From assembly GCA_000739535.1 (NCBI GenBank), contig DF820466.1, positions 243,050 through 278,142 on the forward strand: a stretch of 35,093 bases of DNA, read 5' to 3'. Both the position numbers and the translations under genes were made by a program. Position 1 is the first letter of the stretch. Every line of letters begins with the position of its first letter. This document shows positions 1 to 7,664 of the stretch, piece after piece. This stretch comes from Candidatus Vecturithrix granuli (GTDB taxonomy: Bacteria; Moduliflexota; Moduliflexia; Moduliflexales; Moduliflexaceae). Below the pieces are notes generated by a model. It ran no database searches. It saw nothing but the letters and a program-made list of their open reading frames with translations, and was not told the DNA's origin.

Positions 1-66
1 GAACGCCTGCGTGTTCGTCTCGACTCCGCTCGACGACCGGTCATCATGTACAAGGTAGCCACTACC
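1..66. repeat. Right part of GGTAGTGG-ended palindromic element
   Basis: This stretch matches 22734-22799 over 66 bases with two mismatches (t/c at base 14 and a/g at base 33), and ends in the same GCCACTACC terminus. The complete copy at 22685-22799 shows it is the right half of a small inverted-repeat element; the left half lies outside the window. The window therefore begins inside a repeat, which is where short-read assemblies often break. No coding capacity. Confidence 0.8.
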
Positions 67-109
67 ATGTTTTTTTCAGGATGTTTTGTGTATTTCGCGG
101 GCTGATGAG

Positions 110-1048
110 TTATTTTTCATAAGGCACTGCCAGGGCGGCCGGGGCATTGGTGCGTTTGACGACGCCGACCAGGGCCAGAATGGTTAGAATGTAGGGCAGC
201 ATGAGCAAAAATTGATAGGGCACGTTCACGCCCAATCCCTGAAGCCGCAGTTGCAAGGCATCCGCAACGCCGAACAGTAAGGTCGCAATCATGGCCCCCG
301 CCGGATGCCAGCGGCCGAAAATCACGGCCGCAATCGCAATAAACCCGCGTCCGGCGGTCAGGTTTTCCGTAAACATATTGAGTTGGGCTAAGGTCATAAA
401 CGCTCCGCCTAAGCCTGAAAACAGCCCTCCAATTATCACACAGACATAGCGCGTGGCGTACACATGAATACCGACCGTATCGGCCGCCAGCGGATACTCG
501 CCCACAGCCCGTAAATTTAAGCCAAAGGTCGTTTTAAATAAGATCAACGTGCTGAGCGGCACCAGCCCGAAAAATGTGAGATACACAAGGATATTTTGTT
601 GAAACAGAATTGGACCGAGAACCGGAATCTGGCTGAATGCCGGAATTTTCAAGACGCCTAAAGGGGTAATGCTGGGGGGAATAAAGGATTTACCGAGAAT
701 AAACCGGTAGAAAAAACTGGTTAATCCCAGCGCCAGAATATTCAGGGTAATGCCGGTAATCACCTGATCGAGTTTGAAGGTAATACTGAATACCCCGGCA
801 ATGAAGCCATAGATGGCGGCCGCGCCCATTGCACAGAAAGCGCCTGTCCAGAGGCTCTTTCCATAAAACGCGCCCAGAAAACCAGCCAATGCACCGATCA
901 GCATTTCGCCTTCAATACTGATTTTCAAGACGCCGGCTCGTTCGGCAAAGATTTCCCCCAAGGCCGCCAGCAGAACCGGGGTCGCCAGCCGGATTCCGGC
1001 AGCAAGCACGCCGATCAGAAATGTGTAACTCAGGATGTCAGACCACAT
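110..1048 (-). CDS. Nucleoside ABC transporter permease (YufQ/NupQ type)
   Basis: Inner-membrane permease of a BMP/PnrA-type nucleoside importer, BPD_transp_2 family, about 312 residues and almost wholly hydrophobic with 8-10 predicted membrane spans. Family-typical segments include the N-terminal TPVLLAALGEIFAERAGVL, the IEGEMLIGA loop, and GRGFIAIAAVIFGRW near the C-terminus. I start it at the ATG at 1046-1048 (MWSDILSYTF); an in-frame ATG at 1114 would add 22 polar residues that do not look like a permease N-terminus. It is the distal partner of the ATPase (3480-5033) and first permease (2398-3483) but is separated from them by an SDR gene and repeats, which is unusual because these subunits normally overlap. 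The substrate is inferred from family; ribonucleosides are most likely. Confidence 0.85.
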   Translation of the reverse strand: MWSDILSYTFLIGVLAAGIRLATPVLLAALGEIFAERAGVLKISIEGEMLIGALAGFLGAFYGKSLWTGAFCAMGAAAIYGFIAGVFSITFKLDQVITGITLNILALGLTSFFYRFILGKSFIPPSITPLGVLKIPAFSQIPVLGPILFQQNILVYLTFFGLVPLSTLILFKTTFGLNLRAVGEYPLAADTVGIHVYATRYVCVIIGGLFSGLGGAFMTLAQLNMFTENLTAGRGFIAIAAVIFGRWHPAGAMIATLLFGVADALQLRLQGLGVNVPYQFLLMLPYILTILALVGVVKRTNAPAALAVPYEK

Positions 1049-1148
1049 AAGAATACATTGGAACAGAAATTCTTCATAGTTCGTAGTTCTTGCTGTGAAT
1101 AAGTTATGTCCCAAACTCTAATTGGCAAAATACTATTGCACTGTTCGC

Positions 1149-1225
1149 TAAATTCTTAGGAGTGCGCCGCCGTCGGCGCAATGCGTTGATGGGGGCGACG
1201 ACCGCGTCGCACTCCTAAGAATTTA
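1149..1225. repeat. Inverted repeat with 18-bp perfect arms
   Basis: TAAATTCTTAGGAGTGCG at 1149-1166 is exactly reverse-complemented at 1208-1225. The 41-bp centre contains a further small palindrome (GCGCCGCCGTCGGCGC). The AGGAGTGCG / CGCACTCCT core recurs inside the tandem elements at 17.65-18.02 kb, so this is probably a relative of that family. It lies between the distal permease and the SDR gene. Confidence 0.8.
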
Positions 1226-1277
1226 CAGAATAATGCACTATTGTTCTGGGACAGAAATTTTTATTACTTCGGAAAAC

Positions 1278-1347
1278 TTTTACTGGCTTGGTCCTGTCGG
1301 ACAACTCAGGCTTGTCTGACAAGGTCCGACAAAACCTGTTAGTAAAA
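1278..1347. repeat. Imperfect inverted repeat downstream of the SDR gene
   Basis: TTTTACT at 1278 pairs with AGTAAAA ending at 1347, and inside these arms TGTCGGAC pairs with GTCCGACA. The arms are imperfect in between. It lies just 3' of the minus-strand SDR gene (stop near 1365) and might act as a transcript terminator or stabiliser. There is no clean T run, so I call it a repeat only. Confidence 0.55.
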
Positions 1348-1364
1348 ACCTCTATCCCAAACCA

Positions 1365-2189
1365 TTATACTCCGCCGAAGGCCGATAGACCGCCGTCAAC
1401 AATCACGGTGGTGCCGTGAACAAATTGCGCCGCATCGGAAAGCAGCCAGAGCACAGGGCCGACAAGATCCTCCGGGCGTCCCATACGCGCCATCGGAGTG
1501 TGCGCGATAATGCGCTGTCCTCGTTCGGTCAATTCGCCGGTTTCAGGATTGGTCAATAAAAAGCGATTTTGTTCCGTCAGGAAGAAGCCGGGAACTACAG
1601 CGTTGACCCTGATATTTGGCGAATATTCCTGCGAAATGTGCACCGCGAGCCATTGCGTGAAATTGGTTACCGCCGCTTTGCCGGCTGAATAGGCGACGCT
1701 GCGTGTGAGCGGTCGAAACGCGCCCATCGAAGAGATATTCAGAATATTTCCCTGTCTCTGCGCGACCATCGTTCGTCCAAACACCTGACATGTCAGAAAA
1801 GTTCCCATAAAATTCAGATCAAAGGTCTGCCGGACAGCTTCCTCCGGTAAATCGAAGAAAGAGAGCTCCTGACTGGTGGTTGCCGCTTTTTTCGCGCCGC
1901 CTGCTCCATTGATGAGAATATCAACCTTGCCAAATTTCTCCAGGGTTTGTTCAAGAAGTTGTTCTAACGAGACTTTTGAAAGCACATCCGCCTGCGCCGC
2001 AATGGCGGATCCACCAGATTGGACGATTTCGGCGACAAGCTGCTCCGCCCGCTCAGGTCGAGAATGTCCGACGAGCACGGTATGTGCGCCGCAGGCCGCT
2101 AACGCTTTACTAATCGTTCCGCACAAAATCCCGCTTCCGCCGGTAATAACAGCGACTTTTCCGGAAAAATCATAAGGATTGTTCAGCAT
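1365..2189 (-). CDS. SDR oxidoreductase, D-mannonate oxidoreductase (fructuronate reductase)-like
   Basis: NAD(P)-dependent classical short-chain dehydrogenase, about 274 residues. Visible motifs are the cofactor loop TGGSGILCG near residue 16, the NGAGG variant of NNAG, the NISS serine strand, the catalytic pair YSAGK, and a C-terminal VIVDGG. The overall sequence, including the GAxRPLTRSVAYSAGKAAV block, resembles the Bacillus YjmF type of D-mannonate oxidoreductase in hexuronate catabolism; substrate is inferred. The start at 2189 (MLNNPYDFSGK) has a good ribosome-binding site, GAAAGG, eight bases upstream; the in-frame ATG at 2255 lies in repeat DNA. It sits between two permease genes of a nucleoside transporter, flanked by repeats on both sides, so it looks like an insertion rather than part of that pathway. 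Confidence 0.85.
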   Translation of the reverse strand: MLNNPYDFSGKVAVITGGSGILCGTISKALAACGAHTVLVGHSRPERAEQLVAEIVQSGGSAIAAQADVLSKVSLEQLLEQTLEKFGKVDILINGAGGAKKAATTSQELSFFDLPEEAVRQTFDLNFMGTFLTCQVFGRTMVAQRQGNILNISSMGAFRPLTRSVAYSAGKAAVTNFTQWLAVHISQEYSPNIRVNAVVPGFFLTEQNRFLLTNPETGELTERGQRIIAHTPMARMGRPEDLVGPVLWLLSDAAQFVHGTTVIVDGGLSAFGGV

Positions 2190-2225
2190 ATTCTTATACC
2201 TTTCGTAATTACTTAGTTCATCTTT

Positions 2226-2371
2226 TCGCCGTAGGCGATAGAGTATTGTAGCCATAAGATACTCCCTTTTCTGCTTCTTTTTCGCCGTAGGCGATCCACA
2301 ACCGCTACGCGGTAGGTAGAGAGATAATGGGAACGCTTGTCATTCCTACAATACTTGAAGCACTACGTGCT
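2226..2371. repeat. Cluster of mini-palindromes with GTA/TAC centres
   Basis: Four short palindromes with a GTA or TAC centre are packed into 146 bases: TCGCCGTAGGCGA twice (2226-2238 and 2282-2294), ACCGCTACGCGGT at 2301-2313 and AGCACTACGTGCT at 2359-2371. CTACAATACT and AGTATTGTAG also form an inverted pair across the cluster. The region lies between the first permease and the SDR gene. I see no gene here. Confidence 0.6.
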
Positions 2372-2397
2372 AAATAGTTAATCTCCTTTCATTGTAT

Positions 2398-3483
2398 TTA
2401 CTTACCCCTCACCTCAGGCAGGGGTGTGATGTTTTCGTTCTCACGCCGCAACGATTGTAAATGACGTTTGACAGCATATTCACTGGCTAAGACAAACAGG
2501 ACGATCAAGCCCTGCACGACGGATGCCAGGGCGGCCGGAAGCCCGGCCATGCGCTGCATGGCATCCGCTCCCACCATCAATCCGGCAAATAGAATACTGA
2601 TCACAATCACGACCAGAGGATGGAGATACGATAGTAAGGCGATGACTATGGCGGTGTATCCATAGCCGGGCGAAATATTTTCAATCAAACGCTGATGCAC
2701 CCCGGCAATTTCGACCATCCCGGCCATTCCGGCCAAACCGCCGCTGAGAAGCATGGAAACCAGGATAATCCGACTGACGTTGATCCCGCCATATTTTGCG
2801 GCTAAGGGATTATGCCCCACCACGCGCATCTGATACCCCAGAGTCGTTTTTTTGAAAATGAAATACACAATGAACGCCGCGAGAATGCCGAGCGCAATTC
2901 CTAAATGTAAGCGGGTTTTGGTCAGCAAAATGGGCAATTTGGCCGCAGCCTGTAAGGTTTGCGATTGCGGCAGATAGCCTTGCGGATCGCGCAGTGGATG
3001 ATGAATCATGTAACTGATCAGAAAAATGGCGATGTAATTCATCATGATGGTTGTGATGATCTCGCTGACCCCAAAGCGTCCTTTGAGCCAACCCGGAATC
3101 GCCGCCCAACACCCGCCAGCCAGAAAACTCGCCAGCATCATTGCCGGAATCGCGATAACTTTGGAAGTCATGGGCGCGTAAATGCCGACAATGGCCGTCA
3201 TTAAGGCCCCGATATATAATTGACCTTCGGCCCCGATATTCCAGATCCGGGCGCTAAAGGCCACGCACATCCCTAAAGCCGCAAACAGCAAAGGCGTGGC
3301 TTTTAACAAGGTTTCGGCCAGGCTGTTCGCATTGCCAAACGCGCCGCGAAATAAGGCGCGAAAAGCGACAACCGGCTGCGCCCCGACCGCCAGAATCAGT
3401 CCGCTGCTTGCCAATAATGCCAGAATGATGGCGAGCAAAGGATACCCGAAAAGAATGAGATAACGAACAACAGCATTTTTCAT
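2398..3483 (-). CDS. Nucleoside ABC transporter permease (YufP/NupP type)
   Basis: Inner-membrane permease, BPD_transp_2 family, 361 residues, with an N-terminal anchor and 8-10 predicted spans. Family signatures include LLFAALGMCVAFSARIWNIG followed by AEGQLYIGAL, the conserved GFGVSEIITTIMMNYIA-like block, and LPAALASVVQGLIVLFVLAS near the end. The start ATG (3481-3483) overlaps the ATPase stop in an ATGA arrangement, so the two are translationally coupled. With the downstream permease it should form the membrane channel for nucleoside uptake, powered by the double ATPase. Family assignment is firm; the exact nucleoside is not. Confidence 0.88.
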   Translation of the reverse strand: MKNAVVRYLILFGYPLLAIILALLASSGLILAVGAQPVVAFRALFRGAFGNANSLAETLLKATPLLFAALGMCVAFSARIWNIGAEGQLYIGALMTAIVGIYAPMTSKVIAIPAMMLASFLAGGCWAAIPGWLKGRFGVSEIITTIMMNYIAIFLISYMIHHPLRDPQGYLPQSQTLQAAAKLPILLTKTRLHLGIALGILAAFIVYFIFKKTTLGYQMRVVGHNPLAAKYGGINVSRIILVSMLLSGGLAGMAGMVEIAGVHQRLIENISPGYGYTAIVIALLSYLHPLVVIVISILFAGLMVGADAMQRMAGLPAALASVVQGLIVLFVLASEYAVKRHLQSLRRENENITPLPEVRGK

Positions 3484-5033
3484 GTCTGTGCAGCTCCCGC
3501 CATCATTAAACCTATAGTCTCCCGATCCGCTTTTTCAGCAGGAACAATCCCGACAATTCTGCCCTGATACATGACCGCAATCCGATCGCTCAGGGCAAAA
3601 ATTTCATCAAGCTCGGTTGAAATTAACAGAATAGCAACTCCGCGCTCCCTTTCGGCGAGCAGTTGGCGATGGATGAATTCGGTTGAGCCAATATCCACGC
3701 CGCGCGTCGGTTGAATCGCCAATAAGACAGTGGGGTTCCGATCTAACTCACGCCCGACCACAAATTTTTGCTGATTTCCTCCTGATAATTCATGAATAAT
3801 CACATTGGTATCTTTGGCCCTGACATCATAGGTCATGAGTAAATTTTGGGTATAGTGGTGTGTCGGTTTTTTCTGCAACAACGCATGCTTCGAGAAGGGG
3901 GGACGAAAGAAAGAACCGAGCATGGCGTTTTCCTGCAAAGACAAATTCATGACAATGCCCATATCCTGACGTTTTTCAGGGATATGAGACACTCCAGCCT
4001 TTGTCAAACATCGCGGCGGCCAGGCGGCGATCTCCTGTCCGTGCAAGAAAATTTTGCCGCTGGTAGGCGGACACAAACCGGCTAAAATTTCGGCCAGTTC
4101 CGATTGTCCATTCCCCGAAACCCCGGCAATCCCCAGAATTTCTCCGCTATGAAGCGAAAAGGAGACGTTCTGCACCAGGGGTACCTGCTTTTCAGGCACA
4201 TAATAGAGCTGTTCGACGCGCAAGACTTCAGGTCCCTGAACTTGCCGCTTTTTCTCTAAACGTTCCAATATGCCTCGTCCCACCATCTGATACGCTAATT
4301 CGCGCTGCGTGGTTGCGGCGGCATTCACTGTCTGGACCACGCGGCCTCCGCGCAAGACTGTGGCGCGGTCGCTGGATTCAAGCACTTCATGGAGCTTATG
4401 GGTAATGAAAATCACCGACATGCCCTGTTGCACCAGGGTTCGTAAAATTTTGAAAAAATCCTGGGTTTCCTGGGGGGTTAAGACCGATGTTGGCTCGTCA
4501 AGAATCAGGAGTTCCGCCTTGCGGTATAAGGCTTTGATGATTTCCACACGCTGACGTTCGCCAACCGCTAAATGTTCAACTTTGGCCCTGGGACTCACGG
4601 TCAGACCGAATTGATCTGACAAATCCCGGATTTTTTGTTCGGCTCTTCTCAGATCAAGTATATTCTGAGTGAGACGCTGCCAATAAGCATGGAAGCCATG
4701 AGAAGGCCCGTGATCTTGCGGAGCTTTCATGCCCAGAATAATATTTTCCGTGACCGTAAGCGAAGGGATGAGCATGAAATGTTGGTGCACCATCCCGATG
4801 CCGCAGGCAATGGCATCCCTGGGAGAATGAAACTGCACCGACGCGCCTTTCCAGAAGATGTCGCCCTCATCCGGGTGATACAGGCCGTACAGGATATTCA
4901 TCAACGTGGTTTTGCCAGCCCCATTTTCACCGACAATGGCATGAATTTCCCCTTGCTTCACGTCGAGCGTAATATGATCATTGGCCAGAATACCGGGAAA
5001 GCGTTTTGTAATATTCTTCAGTTGCAGCAGCAT
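3480..5033 (-). CDS. Nucleoside ABC transporter ATP-binding protein (YufO/NupO type)
   Basis: Cytoplasmic ATPase of 517 residues with two fused nucleotide-binding domains. Domain 1 has Walker A GENGAGKTT (about residue 36), the signature-like LAVGERQRVEI, Walker B LLILDEPTSVL and switch histidine in FITHKL. Domain 2 has the degenerate GVSGNGQSEL P-loop, a full LSGGNQQK signature and VLLAIQPTRGVD in place of a canonical Walker B. This one-good-one-degenerate layout is typical of the sugar/nucleoside CUT2-BMP ATPases. The AIQPTRG block, with alanine-isoleucine-glutamine instead of DEP, is a hallmark of the nucleoside branch. It is the first gene of the transporter and overlaps the following permease by 4 bp. 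No BMP lipoprotein gene is adjacent. Confidence 0.9.
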   Translation of the reverse strand: MLLQLKNITKRFPGILANDHITLDVKQGEIHAIVGENGAGKTTLMNILYGLYHPDEGDIFWKGASVQFHSPRDAIACGIGMVHQHFMLIPSLTVTENIILGMKAPQDHGPSHGFHAYWQRLTQNILDLRRAEQKIRDLSDQFGLTVSPRAKVEHLAVGERQRVEIIKALYRKAELLILDEPTSVLTPQETQDFFKILRTLVQQGMSVIFITHKLHEVLESSDRATVLRGGRVVQTVNAAATTQRELAYQMVGRGILERLEKKRQVQGPEVLRVEQLYYVPEKQVPLVQNVSFSLHSGEILGIAGVSGNGQSELAEILAGLCPPTSGKIFLHGQEIAAWPPRCLTKAGVSHIPEKRQDMGIVMNLSLQENAMLGSFFRPPFSKHALLQKKPTHHYTQNLLMTYDVRAKDTNVIIHELSGGNQQKFVVGRELDRNPTVLLAIQPTRGVDIGSTEFIHRQLLAERERGVAILLISTELDEIFALSDRIAVMYQGRIVGIVPAEKADRETIGLMMAGAAQT

Positions 5034-5097
5034 CGTATTTTTCCAATATAGTGAATGAAGGCAAGATCATTATGAATTCGACGACATCCGTTTTCTG

Positions 5098-5359
5098 TTA
5101 TTTCAGAGGAGGAATTTTCCCTAAGGTCTGCATTGTTTGAGCTTGATCCCACAATGCTGACAATTCATTTTGATGTTCAGACGCCCATTCAATAATCAAG
5201 CCTAATGCTCTGGAAGACATGTTTCCAGCAATAACAGAAAGCGTTGTAATCGCAATTAAGGCTTTGTATTCGCCATATTCGGCATGGAAATGCGGGCGGC
5301 AAGTGATCATCGAAGTGCATTTTAATGACTATCCCAAAAAATCGGCTGATTTCAGGCAT
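5098..5359 (-). pseudogene. DUF4160 protein, broken by a 1-bp frameshift
   Basis: Reading from the ATG at 5357-5359, frame 1 gives MPEISRFFGIVIKMHFDDHL-PP, the conserved DUF4160 N-terminus. The continuation PHFHAEYGEYKALI...RALGLIIEWASEHQNELSALW lies one frame away. The switch falls in the run of C and G at about 5293-5299, where one extra base restores the expected DHLPPHFHAEY. The rejoined protein would be about 86 residues, the usual family length. The start overlaps the stop of the upstream DUF2442 gene by 8 bp, so the two were co-translated. The cause could be a true mutation or a sequencing/assembly error. Confidence 0.75.
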
Positions 5360-5636
5360 ACATTTTTCCCTTGTACAAGGTTGGGAAGACTTCGTCAGGC
5401 CTCTTTCCCGTAATTTTCAAATACAGCGCGTCGGGACAGAGATCAACCCGATCATTCCAGATAATCTCGCCTCCCTCGCCAATATAGACCTTTTCAAACA
5501 CCGAATAATCATTCCACAAGCTAAAGACGCCTTTTCCGACGAGATAAGTGAGATCCACCTCGCCTTTCACCCCATCAGCGTACTCGATCCAGAGCCGATA
5601 GTTATCTAAGGCGACTACTTTCACCGGTGTAAACAT
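5352..5636 (-). CDS. DUF2442 domain protein
   Basis: Small 94-residue cytoplasmic protein with the DUF2442 pattern: VKVVALDNYRLWIEYADGVKGEVDL, then a FSLWNDYSVFEKVYI strand-helix stretch and a DLCPDALYLKITGK ending. A strong ribosome-binding site AAAGGAG sits 8 bases before the ATG. It overlaps the DUF4160 gene by 8 bp. DUF2442/DUF4160 pairs are widespread in bacterial genomes and have the size and layout of toxin-antitoxin modules. I know of no settled biochemical role, and the TA idea is inference from organisation. Confidence 0.75.
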   Translation of the reverse strand: MFTPVKVVALDNYRLWIEYADGVKGEVDLTYLVGKGVFSLWNDYSVFEKVYIGEGGEIIWNDRVDLCPDALYLKITGKRPDEVFPTLYKGKMYA

Positions 5637-5759
5637 CGCTTATCACTCCTTTGATCTACAATATTTTAGCACTATTTACTTCCAATTCATACCTGTTCAT
5701 CTCCTCCATATTTTTTTCTCAAGAATCACATCTTTGTCAACTTTTTTATAGACGAATTT

Positions 5760-5792
5760 AAGAGAAAAGCGGCGAACAGACATCCTGTCGCC
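5760..5792 (-). terminator. Putative intrinsic terminator of the amidohydrolase gene
   Basis: On the minus strand GGCGACAG (from 5792) pairs with CTGTTCGCC (to 5771), with one bulged base and a 5-nt loop. It is followed by GCTTTTCTCTT. It lies about 85 bases past the stop of the amidohydrolase. The U tract is interrupted, so efficiency may be modest. Confidence 0.5.
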
Positions 5793-5876
5793 CCCTTTCT
5801 TTGCGCGCCCTATTTATCCGGCTGCTTACCTTTGTCAAAATCCACGAAGCGTTCTCGACCCCGGGAAGTGATGTTA

Positions 5877-7271
5877 TCAGGCTTGCATGGTTTTGGCCTT
5901 TTTCCGATGGGCTTCAAGGATCGGTTCCAGATTGAGGGTTTTGAGGCGACCCTGTTCCACCACAATTTTACCATTAATAATCAACGTATCGACGCGGGTT
6001 GGCTGACAGAGTAACAAGGCTCCGACTGGATCGCCTGCGCCGGAATAGCCGATGTCATCGAGCGCAAAGATGGCGACATCCGCCGCTTTGCCGTGTTCTA
6101 AAGTTCCCAGATCACTGCGACCTAAACAGGCCGCACTGCCAACCGTGGCGATATGGAACGCATCTAGCACGGTCATGCTGTCAGCCCCGCGCGCCAGACG
6201 CGCCAGCAGTAAGGCCTGGCGCACTTCGGCCAACATGTTCGAGGCATCGTTGGAGGCACTGCCATCAACGGCAAGCCCGATGGGCGACCCGGCGGCTTGT
6301 AATTCCGTGACTTTCGCAATGCCTGATCCCAGACGCATATTCGAACCGGGACAATGCGCAACTCCGACGCCCGCAGTTCCAAGCCGCATTATTTCTTCTG
6401 ATGAAAAGTGAATGCCATGCGCCAGCCACGCGCTATTGTTCAGCCATCCCACCTGTTCCAGGTAATCAACTGGCCGGCTTCCAAATTTTTTCAGGCAGAA
6501 ATTTTCTTCGTCAATGGTTTCCGCTAAATGGGTGTGTAAACGCACCCCTTTTTCCAGTGCCAGCGCGGCCGTATTTTTCATCAGTTCGGTGGTCACGGAA
6601 AATGGGGAACAGGGCGCTAAGGCGATCTGCGTCATCGCGCCCGGCGATGGATCGTGATATTTGGCAATGAGCCGTTCGGAATCCTTCAAAATTTCATCTT
6701 CAGTTTGCACGACCAAATCCGGCGGCAAGCCGCCGTCTTTTTCGCTCAGATTCATGCTGCCGCGGCAGGGATGAAAGCGCATTCCCAGTTCATGCGCGGC
6801 CTCAACCTGAATGTCAATTAACTCTCTGCTGATACCTTGCGGAAACACATAATGATGATCCGTCGTAGTCGTGCAGCCCGACAACATCAATTCAGCCATG
6901 CCCACCAGCGAGGACAGTCGGATCGCCTCTTCATCCAATCTGGCCCATATCGGGTATAAATTTTTGAGCCAGTGGAACAGGGCGGAATTCATGACCGGCG
7001 GATAAGCCCTGGTTAAGGTTTGATACAAGTGGTGATGCGTATTAATCAGCCCCGGCACAACGACTTTTCCATCGGCTCGGATCACCGTACAACGCTTATC
7101 ACCCGCGATGATCTCTTGCGGACTCTTGCCGGTAGCCTTTCCGATTTCTCGAACCATCCCATTCTGAATAAGCACATAACCGTTATTGATTACTGGCTGC
7201 TCCTTAATCATGGTGACGAGCGCCTCAGCATTGAAAATGAGTAAAGAAGATGGTTTATTTTGCATTTTCAT
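5877..7271 (-). CDS. 8-oxoguanine deaminase-like amidohydrolase
   Basis: Cytoplasmic Zn-dependent amidohydrolase of 464 residues in the TrzA/AtzB/8-oxoguanine deaminase group. Metal and active-site motifs are visible: GLINTHHHLYQT (HxH, about residue 77), HTHLAET (about 246), WLAHGIHFS (about 282) and VDGSASND (about 338). The TTTDHHYVFP and GSMNLSEKDGGLPPD stretches are the features that point to 8-oxoguanine deaminase, which makes uric acid and ammonia; hydroxyatrazine-type substrates cannot be excluded by eye. The start is an ATG at 7271 preceded by AAGGTATAATTT. It lies upstream of, and on the same strand as, the nucleoside transporter, consistent with purine salvage, but a likely terminator and the DUF pair separate them. 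Confidence 0.8.
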   Translation of the reverse strand: MKMQNKPSSLLIFNAEALVTMIKEQPVINNGYVLIQNGMVREIGKATGKSPQEIIAGDKRCTVIRADGKVVVPGLINTHHHLYQTLTRAYPPVMNSALFHWLKNLYPIWARLDEEAIRLSSLVGMAELMLSGCTTTTDHHYVFPQGISRELIDIQVEAAHELGMRFHPCRGSMNLSEKDGGLPPDLVVQTEDEILKDSERLIAKYHDPSPGAMTQIALAPCSPFSVTTELMKNTAALALEKGVRLHTHLAETIDEENFCLKKFGSRPVDYLEQVGWLNNSAWLAHGIHFSSEEIMRLGTAGVGVAHCPGSNMRLGSGIAKVTELQAAGSPIGLAVDGSASNDASNMLAEVRQALLLARLARGADSMTVLDAFHIATVGSAACLGRSDLGTLEHGKAADVAIFALDDIGYSGAGDPVGALLLCQPTRVDTLIINGKIVVEQGRLKTLNLEPILEAHRKKAKTMQA

Positions 7272-7664
7272 AAATTATACCTTATATTGTGCAATGTACC
7301 AGATTTCTCCGATCCGATACGCGCTAAAATGTTGCTGCTGTAGATGATTCTCATTCTACTTTGTCAAGTTTATGGAACTACAAGGATTTCTCATAAGAAA
7401 AGGATTTCTAACTATTGCCTGAAAACATAATTGTTTGCCATGGTAAAAGTCCAGAAAAATTATTTGTAATCACAAAACAAGGATCGTAAAATTTGTTGAT
7501 TTTCACCTTGACAATAAAAAATCTCTGCGTTTGGGTTCTTTGAATGGAGGTTTTTCATGAGAAAATACCTCCTTGCAGGCATGTCGAACTTCTGACAGCT
7601 TGTTCTCTACTGTTTGAAGTATGTTTTTGCAGCAGTAAACGTATTGGAACAGAAAGGAGGAAAC
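7272..7664. other. Divergent intergenic region, no gene seen
   Basis: About 390 bases between the divergent amidohydrolase and dienelactone hydrolase genes. On the plus strand there is TTGACA at 7508-7513, without a good -10 at 16-18 bases. A stem-loop follows at 7546-7572 (GGAGGTTTTTC / GAAAATACCTCC). AAGGATTTCT is repeated at about 7382 and 7400. On the minus strand a TTGACA near 7365 could serve the amidohydrolase. I see no convincing small gene or RNA. Confidence 0.5.

Noticed and set aside
1498-1692. Frames antisense to the SDR and many other antisense frames across the window
   Set aside because: All are shadows of well-supported genes with clear motifs on the other strand.
7335-7360. 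Fur-box-like string GATGATTCTCATTC
   Set aside because: It matches the consensus only partly and neither flanking gene is an iron gene.
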